In this document: positions 51,437-60,035 of the stretch, in pieces
How the letters are laid out: each line of letters starts with the position of its first letter
How positions within the stretch are numbered: the stretch's first letter is position 1
DNA from: RYN-230 sp963793825
Lineage (GTDB): Bacteria; Actinomycetota; Actinomycetes; Streptosporangiales; Streptosporangiaceae
DNA length: 64,000 bases
Direction: 5' to 3'
Assembly (NCBI GenBank): GCA_963793825.1
Contig: CAWCBE010000004.1
Span: 33,440 to 97,439, forward strand
The notes under the pieces: model-generated
The model's database searches: none
The model's input: the letters and a program-made list of their open reading frames with translations, nothing else
What the model was told of the DNA's origin: nothing
Program-made: the position numbers and the translations under genes

Positions 51437-52498
51437 TTAGTTCAGGCCGGCGTAGGAGTGCAGGCCGGTGATGAACAGGCTGACCCCCACCATGTTGAAC
51501 AGCAGGCAGCCGAACCCGAGCAGGTTGATGTAGGCCGCACGGCGGCCGCGCCAGCCCGCGGTGACCCGGGCGTGCAGGAAGCAGGCGTACACCACCCAGG
51601 TGATGAAGGCCCAGGTCTCGGTGGGGTCCCAGCCCCAGTACCGGCCCCACGCCTGGTCCGCCCAGATCGCCCCGGCCATGATGCCGAAGGTCCACAACGG
51701 GAACCCGAAGACCACCGTGCGGTAGGCGAACTGGTCGATCCGCCCGGCACTGGGCAGCAGCCGGAACACCTCGCTGTTGCGCACCGGCAGCCCGGCCGCC
51801 AGCCGACGCTCGTGCCGCTCCGCGACCAGGTACACCACCGCCAGCACGGCCGCCACCACGAACGTGCCGCAGGCCAGGGTGATCGAGGTGACGTGAATGG
51901 CCAGCCAGTAGGAGTTCAGCGCGGGCACCAGCGGCCCGGCCGGGGTGTAGATGACGGTCTGGGCCAGGCCCATGATGATCACGATCGGCGCCATGAAGAA
52001 CAGGCCCAGCCGGTAAGGCCGGTACCGCAGCATCAGGCCGACGAAGAACAGCACCGCCACGCAGGACACCGCGATGACGAACTCGTACATGTCGCCCCAC
52101 GGCACGCGGTGCACCGCGAATCCGCGGGTGACCACGCCGGCGATGTGGATGATCAGGCCCGCGATGGTGGCCGTGAGGCCGGCCCGCACCCAGCGGCCGG
52201 CCCCGGTCCCGGTGCTCGCTCCGGCCCCGGTCCCGGGAGTCCCGGTGCCCGCCGCCGCGGCCGTGGCTCCGGGGGTTCCTGCCGCGGCACCCGCCGCGGC
52301 AGCATCCGCCGTCGCACCCTCCGCGGCCGCGGCCACGCCGGCCGGCACCCGCTCGGGCGCCAGCGCCCCGGCCGGCGCCTCGGTACTGCGCCGCCCGAAG
52401 GCGAAGTCGGCGGCGAAGGCCAGCACGGCTAGCGAGTACAGGACCACGGTGACGATCAGGAAATGATCGCTGAGGTTGGACAGGCCCTGATTAACCAT
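51437..52498 (-). CDS. ccsB: Cytochrome c biogenesis protein CcsB (ResC)
   Basis: A 353-residue integral membrane protein of System II cytochrome c maturation. The heme-handling tryptophan motif is WGRYWGWDPTETWAFI. Conserved His residues occur in LIIHIAGVV, AIHVTSITL and CFLHARVTA. A Thr/Ala/Gly-rich loop (about 50-100) is inserted after helix 1. It brings heme across the membrane with ResB for attachment to apocytochrome c. ATG 52498 overlaps the resB stop by eight bases, so the two are coupled. Confidence 0.94.
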   Translation of the reverse strand: MVNQGLSNLSDHFLIVTVVLYSLAVLAFAADFAFGRRSTEAPAGALAPERVPAGVAAAAEGATADAAAAGAAAGTPGATAAAAGTGTPGTGAGASTGTGAGRWVRAGLTATIAGLIIHIAGVVTRGFAVHRVPWGDMYEFVIAVSCVAVLFFVGLMLRYRPYRLGLFFMAPIVIIMGLAQTVIYTPAGPLVPALNSYWLAIHVTSITLACGTFVVAAVLAVVYLVAERHERRLAAGLPVRNSEVFRLLPSAGRIDQFAYRTVVFGFPLWTFGIMAGAIWADQAWGRYWGWDPTETWAFITWVVYACFLHARVTAGWRGRRAAYINLLGFGCLLFNMVGVSLFITGLHSYAGLN

Positions 52499-54224
52499 CA
52501 GTCTCGCTCCCCTGGGAGGTCGTGGTGCGCGGGACGCCTTCGGGGGCGCCCGGCTCGCGGCCCTGATATGCGCCCGCCAGCGCGGTGGCCAGCCCGGCGA
52601 ACTCCTCATCGAACCCGCCCGCCGGGTCCGACCGGGCCAGGCCGCCCACGTCCACCACGGTGCCGCCGGGGCCCGGGTAGGCGCGGACGAACATCCGGCG
52701 GCGCCGGATGAAGAACGACAGCAGCAGGCCGGCCAGCGCGCACAGGCCGGCGATCAGCGCGGGCAGCTGCCCCGGATCGTAGGTAATGGCCAGGCTGACC
52801 CACTGCCGGTATCCGGTGAAGGTGAGGGTGCCGGCGCCGCCCGGGAGCTTGATCGACTGGCCGACGGCCAGCGGCCGCGGCGCGACCGGCAGCTGGGTCA
52901 GGCCGGCCGGGTTCAGCGTGTACACCGACTGCGGGGGGCCGCTGTTCTCGCCCAGGTTGCCCTGGTAGGAGATCAGGCTCACCCGCGGGTCGAGCGGGGC
53001 CGGGAAGGCCGACTGGAGCTGGCCGCCGACGTCCACCGCCGTGGGCAGGAACACCCCGGCGAAGCCCAGCTGGTACGGCTGGGCGTCCGGGACCTTGATG
53101 ACTCCCTCGGAGGTGAAGCCCGCGGTGTTGACCGCGATGAACGGCACCGGCTGGTCGAAGACCACCTTCCCGGTGCCGTCGGTGACCCTGAACACCGGCG
53201 CGTACCCGTGGCCGATGAGGTAGACCTTCGTGCCGTCCACGTTCAGCGGGTGGTTGACCCGGAGGTCATAGCGCTGGTTCGCGGCTCCCGGCTGGGCCGA
53301 GTAGCTGAGGTAGGCGTCGAAGTTCGCGGGCTGGCCCCGGTCCGGGCCGGAGGTCACGTACGAGGCGCTGAAGCGGTTCAGCGTGATGGTGAACGGCTGC
53401 AGGTCGGCGGCCGAGACCAGGCGGCCGGGGTGGAACTCATCCAGCGCGGTCACCGTGTTGGCGAACGAGTCCCCGGAGACGAGCAGCCGGTTCGCCTTGT
53501 AGCCGAACAGGCCGCCCAGCGCGACCGCGCCCAGGAGGGCCAGCAGCGACAGGTGGAAGAGCAGGTTGCCGAGCTCGCGGCGGTAGCCCTTCTCCGCGGA
53601 CACCCATCCGTCACCGGCCCGGAGCCGGAACTTGCGGCGGCGCAGCAGCGTGCTGGCCGCCTCCAGCGCGGCGTCCGGGTCCAGGCTGGTCTGGTGCCGG
53701 GCCGACTGCGGCAGCCGGGCCAGGTTGCGCGGTGCGGGCGGCGGCAGGGCCCGGGCCGAGCGGGCCAGCCGGACGGTGCGGGGTATCACGCAGCCGGCCA
53801 GGGACACGAACAGCAGCAGGTAGATCGCGGCGAACCAGGGCGCCGCGAACACGTTGAACAGGGACAGCCGGGACAGCCAGGGCGCCAGCGCCGGATGGGA
53901 GGTGAAGTACTGCTGCACCGCGGCCGGGTCGATGCCCTGCTGCGGTACCAGTGACCCCGGCACGCTGCCCACCGCCAGCAGGAACAGCAGCACCAGCGCG
54001 GTGCGCATGGAGGTCAGCTGGCGCCAGCCCCAGCGCAGCCAGCTGGTGACCCCGAACCCCGGGCCGGCCGGGGCCGCGGGCGCCTCCGCCCGGCCCGCGT
54101 CCGCCCGGCCCACGTCCGCCTGCGCCACGTCAGCCTGCGCCGCCTCCGCCTCCGCCTGCGCCGCCTCGGCGGGCTGGGCTTCGGCCGGGGAGATCTCGGC
54201 TTTCGCCTGGGAGATGTCGGTCAT
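52491..54224 (-). CDS. resB: Cytochrome c biogenesis protein ResB (Ccs1)
   Basis: A 577-residue membrane protein partnering CcsB. Helices at LRTALVLLFLLAVGSVPGSL (about 77-95), at FAAIYLLLFVSLAGC, at LLFHLSLLALLGAVALGG and a last one at LIAGLCALAGLLLSFFIR enclose a large extracytoplasmic domain (about 245-490). The first 55 residues are an Ala/Glu/Gln-rich extension with AQADVAQADVGRADAGRAE-type repeats, not part of the family. Start overlaps the tlpA stop by four bases. Confidence 0.94.
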   Translation of the reverse strand: MTDISQAKAEISPAEAQPAEAAQAEAEAAQADVAQADVGRADAGRAEAPAAPAGPGFGVTSWLRWGWRQLTSMRTALVLLFLLAVGSVPGSLVPQQGIDPAAVQQYFTSHPALAPWLSRLSLFNVFAAPWFAAIYLLLFVSLAGCVIPRTVRLARSARALPPPAPRNLARLPQSARHQTSLDPDAALEAASTLLRRRKFRLRAGDGWVSAEKGYRRELGNLLFHLSLLALLGAVALGGLFGYKANRLLVSGDSFANTVTALDEFHPGRLVSAADLQPFTITLNRFSASYVTSGPDRGQPANFDAYLSYSAQPGAANQRYDLRVNHPLNVDGTKVYLIGHGYAPVFRVTDGTGKVVFDQPVPFIAVNTAGFTSEGVIKVPDAQPYQLGFAGVFLPTAVDVGGQLQSAFPAPLDPRVSLISYQGNLGENSGPPQSVYTLNPAGLTQLPVAPRPLAVGQSIKLPGGAGTLTFTGYRQWVSLAITYDPGQLPALIAGLCALAGLLLSFFIRRRRMFVRAYPGPGGTVVDVGGLARSDPAGGFDEEFAGLATALAGAYQGREPGAPEGVPRTTTSQGSETDG

Positions 54225-54838
54225 CCGGGCTGCGCCACCACTCGCTGGATCACGCTCTGGAGGCCCGCGTACGTCACGCCACCGATGACCCGGGCGGCGA
54301 TCCGGCCGTTCCGGGCTATCACCAGTGTGGTCGGGATCCCGGCCGGCGGGACCGTACTACGGAAATCCAGCGCGATGGTGTCGCTGGGGTCGTTCAGGCT
54401 CGGGTAACTGATCCGGAAGTCGCTCATGAACGCCTGCGCGGTGGCGGCGCTGTCCCGGATGTCCACACCCAGGAAGCGGACCCCGGACGCCTTGAACTGG
54501 CTGGCCAGCTGGGCGAGGGATGGCGCTTCGGCCCGGCACGGCGTGCACCAGGAGCCCCAGAAGTTCAGCACCACAACGTGACCGCGGTAGGCGCTCAGGC
54601 TGAGCCGCCCGCCGCCGACGAGCGGGCCGGCGACCGCGGGGGCGTACGGCCCGGTGCTGTAGACGGTGGTCCCGGGACTGCCCGCGACGAAGCTCTGCCC
54701 GTTGCTGGCCGGGCTGCTCGCCGCGATCGACCCGCTGCAGGCCGCCACCGTCAGCACCCCGGTGACCGCCAGCGCGGCCGCGACCGTCGCCCGGCGCGGC
54801 CGGGCGGGAAGGCGTGGCCATCGGGGTGGACGGGACAC
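54221..54838 (-). CDS. TlpA/ResA-like thiol-disulfide lipoprotein
   Basis: A 205-residue extracytoplasmic thioredoxin-fold lipoprotein. Signal peptide with lipobox VAACS (Cys34), thioredoxin motif FWGSWCTPC (Cys98, Cys101), and cis-proline region GIPTTLVI. It would keep the apocytochrome CXXCH cysteines reduced. It needs electrons from a membrane CcdA-type protein, which is usually encoded between tlpA and resB but is missing here. GTG 54838 start; next gene upstream is the histidine phosphatase. Confidence 0.93.
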   Translation of the reverse strand: MSRPPRWPRLPARPRRATVAAALAVTGVLTVAACSGSIAASSPASNGQSFVAGSPGTTVYSTGPYAPAVAGPLVGGGRLSLSAYRGHVVVLNFWGSWCTPCRAEAPSLAQLASQFKASGVRFLGVDIRDSAATAQAFMSDFRISYPSLNDPSDTIALDFRSTVPPAGIPTTLVIARNGRIAARVIGGVTYAGLQSVIQRVVAQPG

Positions 54839-54933
54839 CAGAGAAATCTCCTACAGGGAGTAGTACCGAGCCCTATTGTGCCCGATGGGGCCGCGGCGGC
54901 CGGCAGCGGGTGCTCCCCGGCTCCGTAGCCGGG

Positions 54934-55620
54934 TCACGCCCCCGGCACCTGCGGCCGCCCGGCCCCGGCCGGCTCCGCGTAGCTGATGCCGGTGATCGTG
55001 TCCCCGGCATAGCTGAAGCTGGTCACGCTGGCCAGCGCGCACTGGCGATGGCGCGGGTCATGCCACAGGTGCTTGCCCTCGGCCGCCCGCCGGGCGATCC
55101 AGATCGGCAGCTGGTGGCTCACGCAGATCGCTTCATGGCCCTGGGCAGCCCGGGCCACCTCGGCCATGACCGACAGCATCCGGGCGGCGATGGCCTGGTA
55201 CGGCTCACCCCAGGACGGCCGGAACGGATCCCACAGGTAGCGCCAGTTGGCCGGGTTGCGCAGCGCGCCCGAGCCGACGCCGACCGTCGTCCCCTCGAAG
55301 CGGTTGGTCGGCTCGATCAGCCGCTGGTCGGTGACCACCTCCAGGCCGAACTGCGCGGCCAGCGGGACGGCCGTCTCCAGCGTGCGGTCCAGCGGCGAGG
55401 ACCGGAGGGTCACCACGTCCCGCCCGGCCAGGAACCCGGCTGCGGCCTTGGCCATCAGCCGCCCGTCCTCGGACAGGTGAAAGTCGGGCAGGCGGCCGTA
55501 GAGCACGCCCTGGGGGTTGTAGACCTCGCCGTGCCGCACCAGGTGGAGCACGGTCCGGCCGGGACCCGGGGAGAACACTCCGCCGGCCCCGGCGCTGCTG
55601 GAGCCGGATGTGTCAGTCAT
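54934..55620 (-). CDS. Histidine phosphatase family protein
   Basis: A 228-residue phosphoglycerate-mutase-like phosphatase: LHLVRHGEVYNP with the catalytic His, LDRTLETAV with the conserved Arg and Glu, and the second His in AICVSHQLPI. It acts on an unknown phosphorylated small molecule. Its place beside tlpA-resB-ccsB is conserved in actinomycetes and suggests a common transcription unit. ATG 55620 is preferred to GTG 55629. Confidence 0.92.
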   Translation of the reverse strand: MTDTSGSSSAGAGGVFSPGPGRTVLHLVRHGEVYNPQGVLYGRLPDFHLSEDGRLMAKAAAGFLAGRDVVTLRSSPLDRTLETAVPLAAQFGLEVVTDQRLIEPTNRFEGTTVGVGSGALRNPANWRYLWDPFRPSWGEPYQAIAARMLSVMAEVARAAQGHEAICVSHQLPIWIARRAAEGKHLWHDPRHRQCALASVTSFSYAGDTITGISYAEPAGAGRPQVPGA

Positions 55621-55632
55621 GGCGGCCACAGC

Positions 55633-55985
55633 CTACCGGCCGCCTGGCGGCCGGTAGCACCGGCCGCCAGGCCAGGTCCCGGCGGGGCCCCGGGTTACCG
55701 CACGGTGGCCGGGCGGCGAACGGCCGGCCCTTACACTGGGGCCAGCTTGTGGTTGCGCCTAGGGTTCCGCGTCCCGCCCGCGCCCTGCTCGCAGGGCAGC
55801 CCGGACGGGCTCCCATAATGAGGACGGGACGGCCCGGACCGAGCGGCGCCAGGCACGGCCGGGGTGGCGGGTCCGCCACCGGAGCCGGAGCCCACACCTG
55901 ACGGGATAGAAGCCTCGAGGGCTCTGCCGTTCGCATGCCTGGATTCCGCCCCCGGCGCTCCAGGCCCGGACCTGGAGCCGCCCCC
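55633..55985. other. Gene-poor divergent interval with a palindromic hairpin
   Basis: About 350 bases without a convincing gene. CTACCGGCCGCC-type palindrome at 55633-55657 (stem up to 12 bp) is followed by a half-complementary CACCGGCCGCCAGG. The remaining part is the leader of the EamA gene with an alternative in-frame ATG at 55935. Nothing else seen. Confidence 0.5.
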
Positions 55986-56879
55986 ATGAGCCCCACCGCC
56001 ATCACGCTGATCCTGATCGCCGCCGTCGCCCATGCCACCTGGAACCTGTTCACCAAGCAGGCGTCCGTGGCGGGCGGCACCTCGTTCGTCTGGCTGATCT
56101 CGCTGGCCGCCACCGCGGTCTACACGCCGGTGGTGGCGGTCAGCCTGGCCCTGAGCCCGCCCCGGCTGGCCACGCTCAGCTGGGTCTTCCTGGCCGGCAC
56201 CGGGCTGCTCCAGGTCGGCTACTTCCTGTTCCTGCAGTCGGCCTACCGGCTCGGTGACCTGTCCCTGGTGTACCCGGTCGGCCGGGGCAGCGGTGCGCTG
56301 CTGGCCGCGCTGGCCGGGATCGTGCTGCTCGGTGAGCGGCCCGGGGCGGCCGGGGTGGCCGGCATCGTGCTCGTCGTGCTCGGGATCCTGGTCCTCGGCG
56401 TGCCCGGAGGCGGCCGCGGTGCCCCCGCCGCCCCGCGCCCGGCCAGCGGTCCCCCAGCCTCCCGCGCCGTGGTGTTCGCGCTGGTGACCGGGCTATTCAT
56501 CGCCACGTACACGCTGTGGGACAAGTACGCGGTCAGCACGCTCCGGGTGCCTGCGCTGCTGCAGGGTTACGCCTCGCTGCCGGTGATGGCGCTGGTGCTG
56601 GCCCCGTTCGCGTTGCGCTCCCGGCCGCGCACCGCGCGGGTCTGGCACGACTACCCCCGCCAGGTGGCCGGGGCCGCGGTGCTCTACCCGCTGGCCTACA
56701 TCCTGGTGCTGGCCGCGATGAGCTTCACCGCCGTCAGCGCGGTGGCCCCGGCCCGCGAGGTGAGCGTGCTGGCCGGGGTGCTGCTCGGCCGCCGGCTGCT
56801 GGGCGAGGGGGGCCTGGCCCGCCGCCTTACCGCCGCCGCCGCCATCGCGGCCGGCATCGTCTGCATCGCCCTCGGCTGA
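55986..56879 (+). CDS. EamA/DMT family transporter
   Basis: A 297-residue ten-helix drug/metabolite transporter: ITLILIAAVAHATWNLFTKQ opens the first EamA repeat; LVYPVGRGSGALLAALAGIV and SFTAVSAVAPAREVSVLAGV are the paired helix motifs. Probably an exporter of small metabolites. ATG 55986 is chosen; the frame could open at 55935, adding 17 basic residues. Converges on hemL. Confidence 0.9.
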   Translation: MSPTAITLILIAAVAHATWNLFTKQASVAGGTSFVWLISLAATAVYTPVVAVSLALSPPRLATLSWVFLAGTGLLQVGYFLFLQSAYRLGDLSLVYPVGRGSGALLAALAGIVLLGERPGAAGVAGIVLVVLGILVLGVPGGGRGAPAAPRPASGPPASRAVVFALVTGLFIATYTLWDKYAVSTLRVPALLQGYASLPVMALVLAPFALRSRPRTARVWHDYPRQVAGAAVLYPLAYILVLAAMSFTAVSAVAPAREVSVLAGVLLGRRLLGEGGLARRLTAAAAIAAGIVCIALG

Positions 56880-56921
56880 CCTCAGCGGCAATCCGGCGCG
56901 AGTCGGCGGCCCGGACCCCAG

Positions 56922-58220
56922 CTACCCCAGGGCGGCCGCGGCCGCGCGGACGGCGGCGGGCAGCGCGGCCGCGATCCGCTCGACCGCCTCCTCGTCGTGC
57001 GCGGCGGACACGAACCACGCCTCGAACGGGGACGGCGGCAGGTACACCCCCCGCTCCAGCATGGCGTGGAAGAACGCCGCGTACGCCACGGCGGACTGCC
57101 CGCGGGCCTCGCCGTAGTCCCGGACGGCCTGCTCGCTGCCGAGGAACACCGAGAACAGGCTGCCCGCTTCCTGCAGCCGGAACGGCACCCCGCCCGCACC
57201 GAGGGCGTCGCTGACCAGCTTGGCGATGGTGGCGGCCACCTCGTCCACCCGCGCGTAGACCTCCGGGGTGCAGCCCCGCAGGGTGGCTAGCCCGGCCGCG
57301 GTGGCCAGCGGGTTCCCGGACAGCGTGCCCGCCTGGTAGACCGGCCCGGTCGGCGCCAGCCGGTCCATGATCTCGCTGCGGCCGCCGAACGCCGCGGCGG
57401 GCAGGCCGCCCCCCATCACCTTGCCGAACGTGGTCAGGTCGCCGGCCACTCCCTCCCGGCCGTACCAGCCGGAGGCGGTGACCCGGAACCCGGTCAGCAC
57501 CTCGTCCATGATCAGCAGCGCGCCATGCTCCCGGCACAGCTCAGCGAGCAGGTCGTTGAAGCCGGCCGTCGGCGGCACCACGCCCATGTTGGCCGGGCAG
57601 GCCTCGGTGATCACGCAGGCGATCCGCGACCCGTGCTCGACGAAGGCCTGCCGCACCGCGAGCGCGTCGTTGTACGGCAGGACGAGGGTGTCCGCCGCGG
57701 CGGCACCCGTCACTCCGGGCGAGTCGGGCAGCCCGAAGGTGGCCATCCCGGACCCGGCCGCGGCCAGCAGCGCGTCCACGTGCCCGTGATAACAGCCGGC
57801 GAACTTCAGCACGACCCGGCGCCCGGTGAAGGCGCGGGCCAGCCGGACCGCGGTCATGGTGGCCTCGGTGCCCGAGTTGACCAGCCGGACCTTCTCCACC
57901 GGCGCCCGGGCCACGATCTCCTCGGCCAGCGCCACCTCGCCGGGGGTGGCGGTGCCGAACGAGGTGCCCCGGGCGGCCGCCTCGGTCACCGCGGCGATCA
58001 CGTCCGGGTGGGCGTGCCCCAGGATCATCGGCCCCCAGGAGCACACCAGGTCCACGTAACGCTGGCCGTCCACGTCGGTGAGGTACGCGCCGTCGCCGGA
58101 CTGCATGAACACCGGTATTCCGCCCACCGCGCCGAACGCCCGCACCGGCGAGTTCACCCCGCCCGGGATCACCGCGCTGGCCCGGCTGAACAATTCGGCG
58201 GACCGGCCCGCACCACTCAC
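56922..58220 (-). CDS. hemL: Glutamate-1-semialdehyde 2,1-aminomutase
   Basis: A 432-residue PLP enzyme making 5-aminolevulinate from glutamate-1-semialdehyde in the C5 pathway. The PLP Lys is Lys267 in LTTFGKVMGGG; RASAVIPGGVNSPVRAF and GTSFGTATPGEVALAE (substrate gate) are canonical. GTG 58220 follows directly on the stop of the upstream primase-like gene (TAGGTGAG), so they are co-transcribed with hemB and the other heme genes. Confidence 0.96.
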   Translation of the reverse strand: MSGAGRSAELFSRASAVIPGGVNSPVRAFGAVGGIPVFMQSGDGAYLTDVDGQRYVDLVCSWGPMILGHAHPDVIAAVTEAAARGTSFGTATPGEVALAEEIVARAPVEKVRLVNSGTEATMTAVRLARAFTGRRVVLKFAGCYHGHVDALLAAAGSGMATFGLPDSPGVTGAAAADTLVLPYNDALAVRQAFVEHGSRIACVITEACPANMGVVPPTAGFNDLLAELCREHGALLIMDEVLTGFRVTASGWYGREGVAGDLTTFGKVMGGGLPAAAFGGRSEIMDRLAPTGPVYQAGTLSGNPLATAAGLATLRGCTPEVYARVDEVAATIAKLVSDALGAGGVPFRLQEAGSLFSVFLGSEQAVRDYGEARGQSAVAYAAFFHAMLERGVYLPPSPFEAWFVSAAHDEEAVERIAAALPAAVRAAAAALG

Positions 58221-58880
58221 CTAGGAAGCCTCCTCATCGATCGCGTCGGCCAGGAACTCCAGCAGGCGCACCGCATCGGGGAGCGCGGCATGCTCGACCG
58301 GGGGGCACACCCACCGGGCGGCGGACCCGGCCGGGTCCCGGGACGGCGGGGCCAGCACGTAGCTGTTCCGGCAGTGCCAGCGCAGCCCGGCCACCTCGCC
58401 GACGCCCTCCGGCTCGCAGTCCAGCTGGCACGACCACCATTCGTCCTCGTCCTCGGGAGCACCTCGGGTGGCCACGAAGAACAGGGTCCGGCCGCCGCCC
58501 GAGGCCACCGGCCCGGTCGCCACGGCGGACCGGCGCATCATCTCCAGCGCCGCGGTGCCCGCCGCGGCGGGCACGTCCAGCACGTCGAACACCCGGCCGG
58601 TGGGCAGGACGATGTTCGCCTCCGGGTAGCGCGCCCACCGCTGGCGGACCTCCGCCGCCGCGCAGCTGGCCAGCATCTGCCAGGCCGGGGACATCGGGTG
58701 CGCGGCCGGGGCGGGACAGCCGACCCGGTCACAGGAGCAGGCCCGGCCCGTGCTGCGCGCGTCGGGCGGCGGGTAGGCACCCAGGCACACCGGCCAGCCG
58801 CGGGCGGCATACGCGGCGGCGGCCGCGGCCAGGCGGCTGCCTTCCCTGCGCCGGTTACGGCGCAGTACCGGTGCGACCAT
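58221..58880 (-). CDS. Primase-polymerase-like (Prim-Pol N-terminal type) protein
   Basis: A 219-residue protein resembling the N-terminal domain of bifunctional DNA primase/polymerases: AAAAAYAARGWPVCLGAYPP, CSCDRVGCPAPAAHPM, ANIVLPTGRVFDVLDVPAAA and RWHCRNSYVLAPPS. Such stand-alone AEP-fold proteins are common in actinomycetes. The catalytic acids (FDVxD pattern here FDVLDVPA) are only partly conserved. No helicase partner, and it sits in the hemB-hemL operon, so DNA synthesis is doubtful. Function unknown. Confidence 0.7.
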   Translation of the reverse strand: MVAPVLRRNRRREGSRLAAAAAAYAARGWPVCLGAYPPPDARSTGRACSCDRVGCPAPAAHPMSPAWQMLASCAAAEVRQRWARYPEANIVLPTGRVFDVLDVPAAAGTAALEMMRRSAVATGPVASGGGRTLFFVATRGAPEDEDEWWSCQLDCEPEGVGEVAGLRWHCRNSYVLAPPSRDPAGSAARWVCPPVEHAALPDAVRLLEFLADAIDEEAS

Positions 58881-59040
58881 CAGGCTCCAGTCCGGCGTGA
58901 GTTGACAGGATTCTCCTTACCGATAATGGCCGGTCAGCAACGCTGCGCGCAGGCAAGCGCCGCAGCCAGTACCCATATGTTGCGCAACGGAAACGCGCTG
59001 AGACGATCCCGTCACCGTGGTCCCGGGCATCATCCGGGGC

Positions 59041-60021
59041 TCACCGCAGCGCCTGGGCTACCTCGGCCGCCCAGTAGGTCAGGATGATGCTCGCCCCGGC
59101 CCGCCGGATGGCGGTGAGCGTCTCGCCGATGACCCGGTCCCGGTCCACCCAGCCGTTCGCCGCCGCCGCCTCGACCATCGCGTACTCCCCGCTCACCTGG
59201 TAGGCGGCGACAGGTACGGGGGCACTGCTCGCGGCAGCAGCAATGATGTCCAGGTACGGCAGCGCGGGCTTGACCATCACGATGTCCGCGCCTTCGGCGA
59301 CGTCCAGCGCGATCTCGCGCAGCGCGTCGCCGGCCCCCGGGTCCTGCTGGTACGCGGCCCGGTCACCGAACTGCGGGGCGCACTCGGCCGCGTCGCGGAA
59401 CGGCCCGTAAAAGGCGGAGGCGTACTTGGCCGAGTAGGCGCAGATGGCCACCTCGGGGTGGCCCGACTCGTCCAGGGCGGCCCGGATCGCGGCGACCTGG
59501 CCGTCCATCATGCCGCTGGGCGCCACCATGTGCACCCCGGCCGCCGCCTGGGCCACCGCGATCGAGGCGTACCGCTCCAGCGTCGCGTCGTTGTCTACCT
59601 CGCCGGCCGGGGTCAGCAGCCCGCAGTGACCGTGATCGGTGTACTCGTCCAGGCACAGGTCGGCCATGAGCACGGTGGCGTCACCGACCTCGGCGGCCAG
59701 GTCACCGAGCGCGGCGTTGAGGATGCCCGCCGGGTCGTCGGCCGCCGACCCGCGGCCGTCCTTCACCGCGGGGACGCCGAACAGGATCAGCCCGCCGACC
59801 CCGGCCTCCACCGCCTCGACCGCGGCCTTGCGCAGGCTGTCCCGGGTGTGCTGGGTCACGCCTGGCATCGAGGAGACGGGCTGCGGCTCGGCGATGCCCT
59901 CCTTGACGAACATCGGCAACACCAGGTCCGACGGCTGCACGCTGGTCTGGGCGACCAGGCGGCGCAACGCCGGGGTACGGCGCAGCCGCCGCGGCCGGAT
60001 CTGTGGATATCCGTCGGGCAC
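59041..60021 (-). CDS. hemB: Porphobilinogen synthase (ALA dehydratase)
   Basis: A 326-residue enzyme condensing two 5-aminolevulinates. Schiff-base lysines in YSAKYASAFYGPF and MVKPALPYLD; metal-site region DLCLDEYTDHGHCGLL has two of the Cys typical of zinc-type enzymes. GTG 60021 is preferred because AGGAGG lies four bases upstream; the frame extending into hemD is a shadow. It follows hemD by 14 bases in the operon. Confidence 0.96.
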   Translation of the reverse strand: MPDGYPQIRPRRLRRTPALRRLVAQTSVQPSDLVLPMFVKEGIAEPQPVSSMPGVTQHTRDSLRKAAVEAVEAGVGGLILFGVPAVKDGRGSAADDPAGILNAALGDLAAEVGDATVLMADLCLDEYTDHGHCGLLTPAGEVDNDATLERYASIAVAQAAAGVHMVAPSGMMDGQVAAIRAALDESGHPEVAICAYSAKYASAFYGPFRDAAECAPQFGDRAAYQQDPGAGDALREIALDVAEGADIVMVKPALPYLDIIAAAASSAPVPVAAYQVSGEYAMVEAAAANGWVDRDRVIGETLTAIRRAGASIILTYWAAEVAQALR

Positions 60022-60035
60022 CGGTCCTCCTGCGG

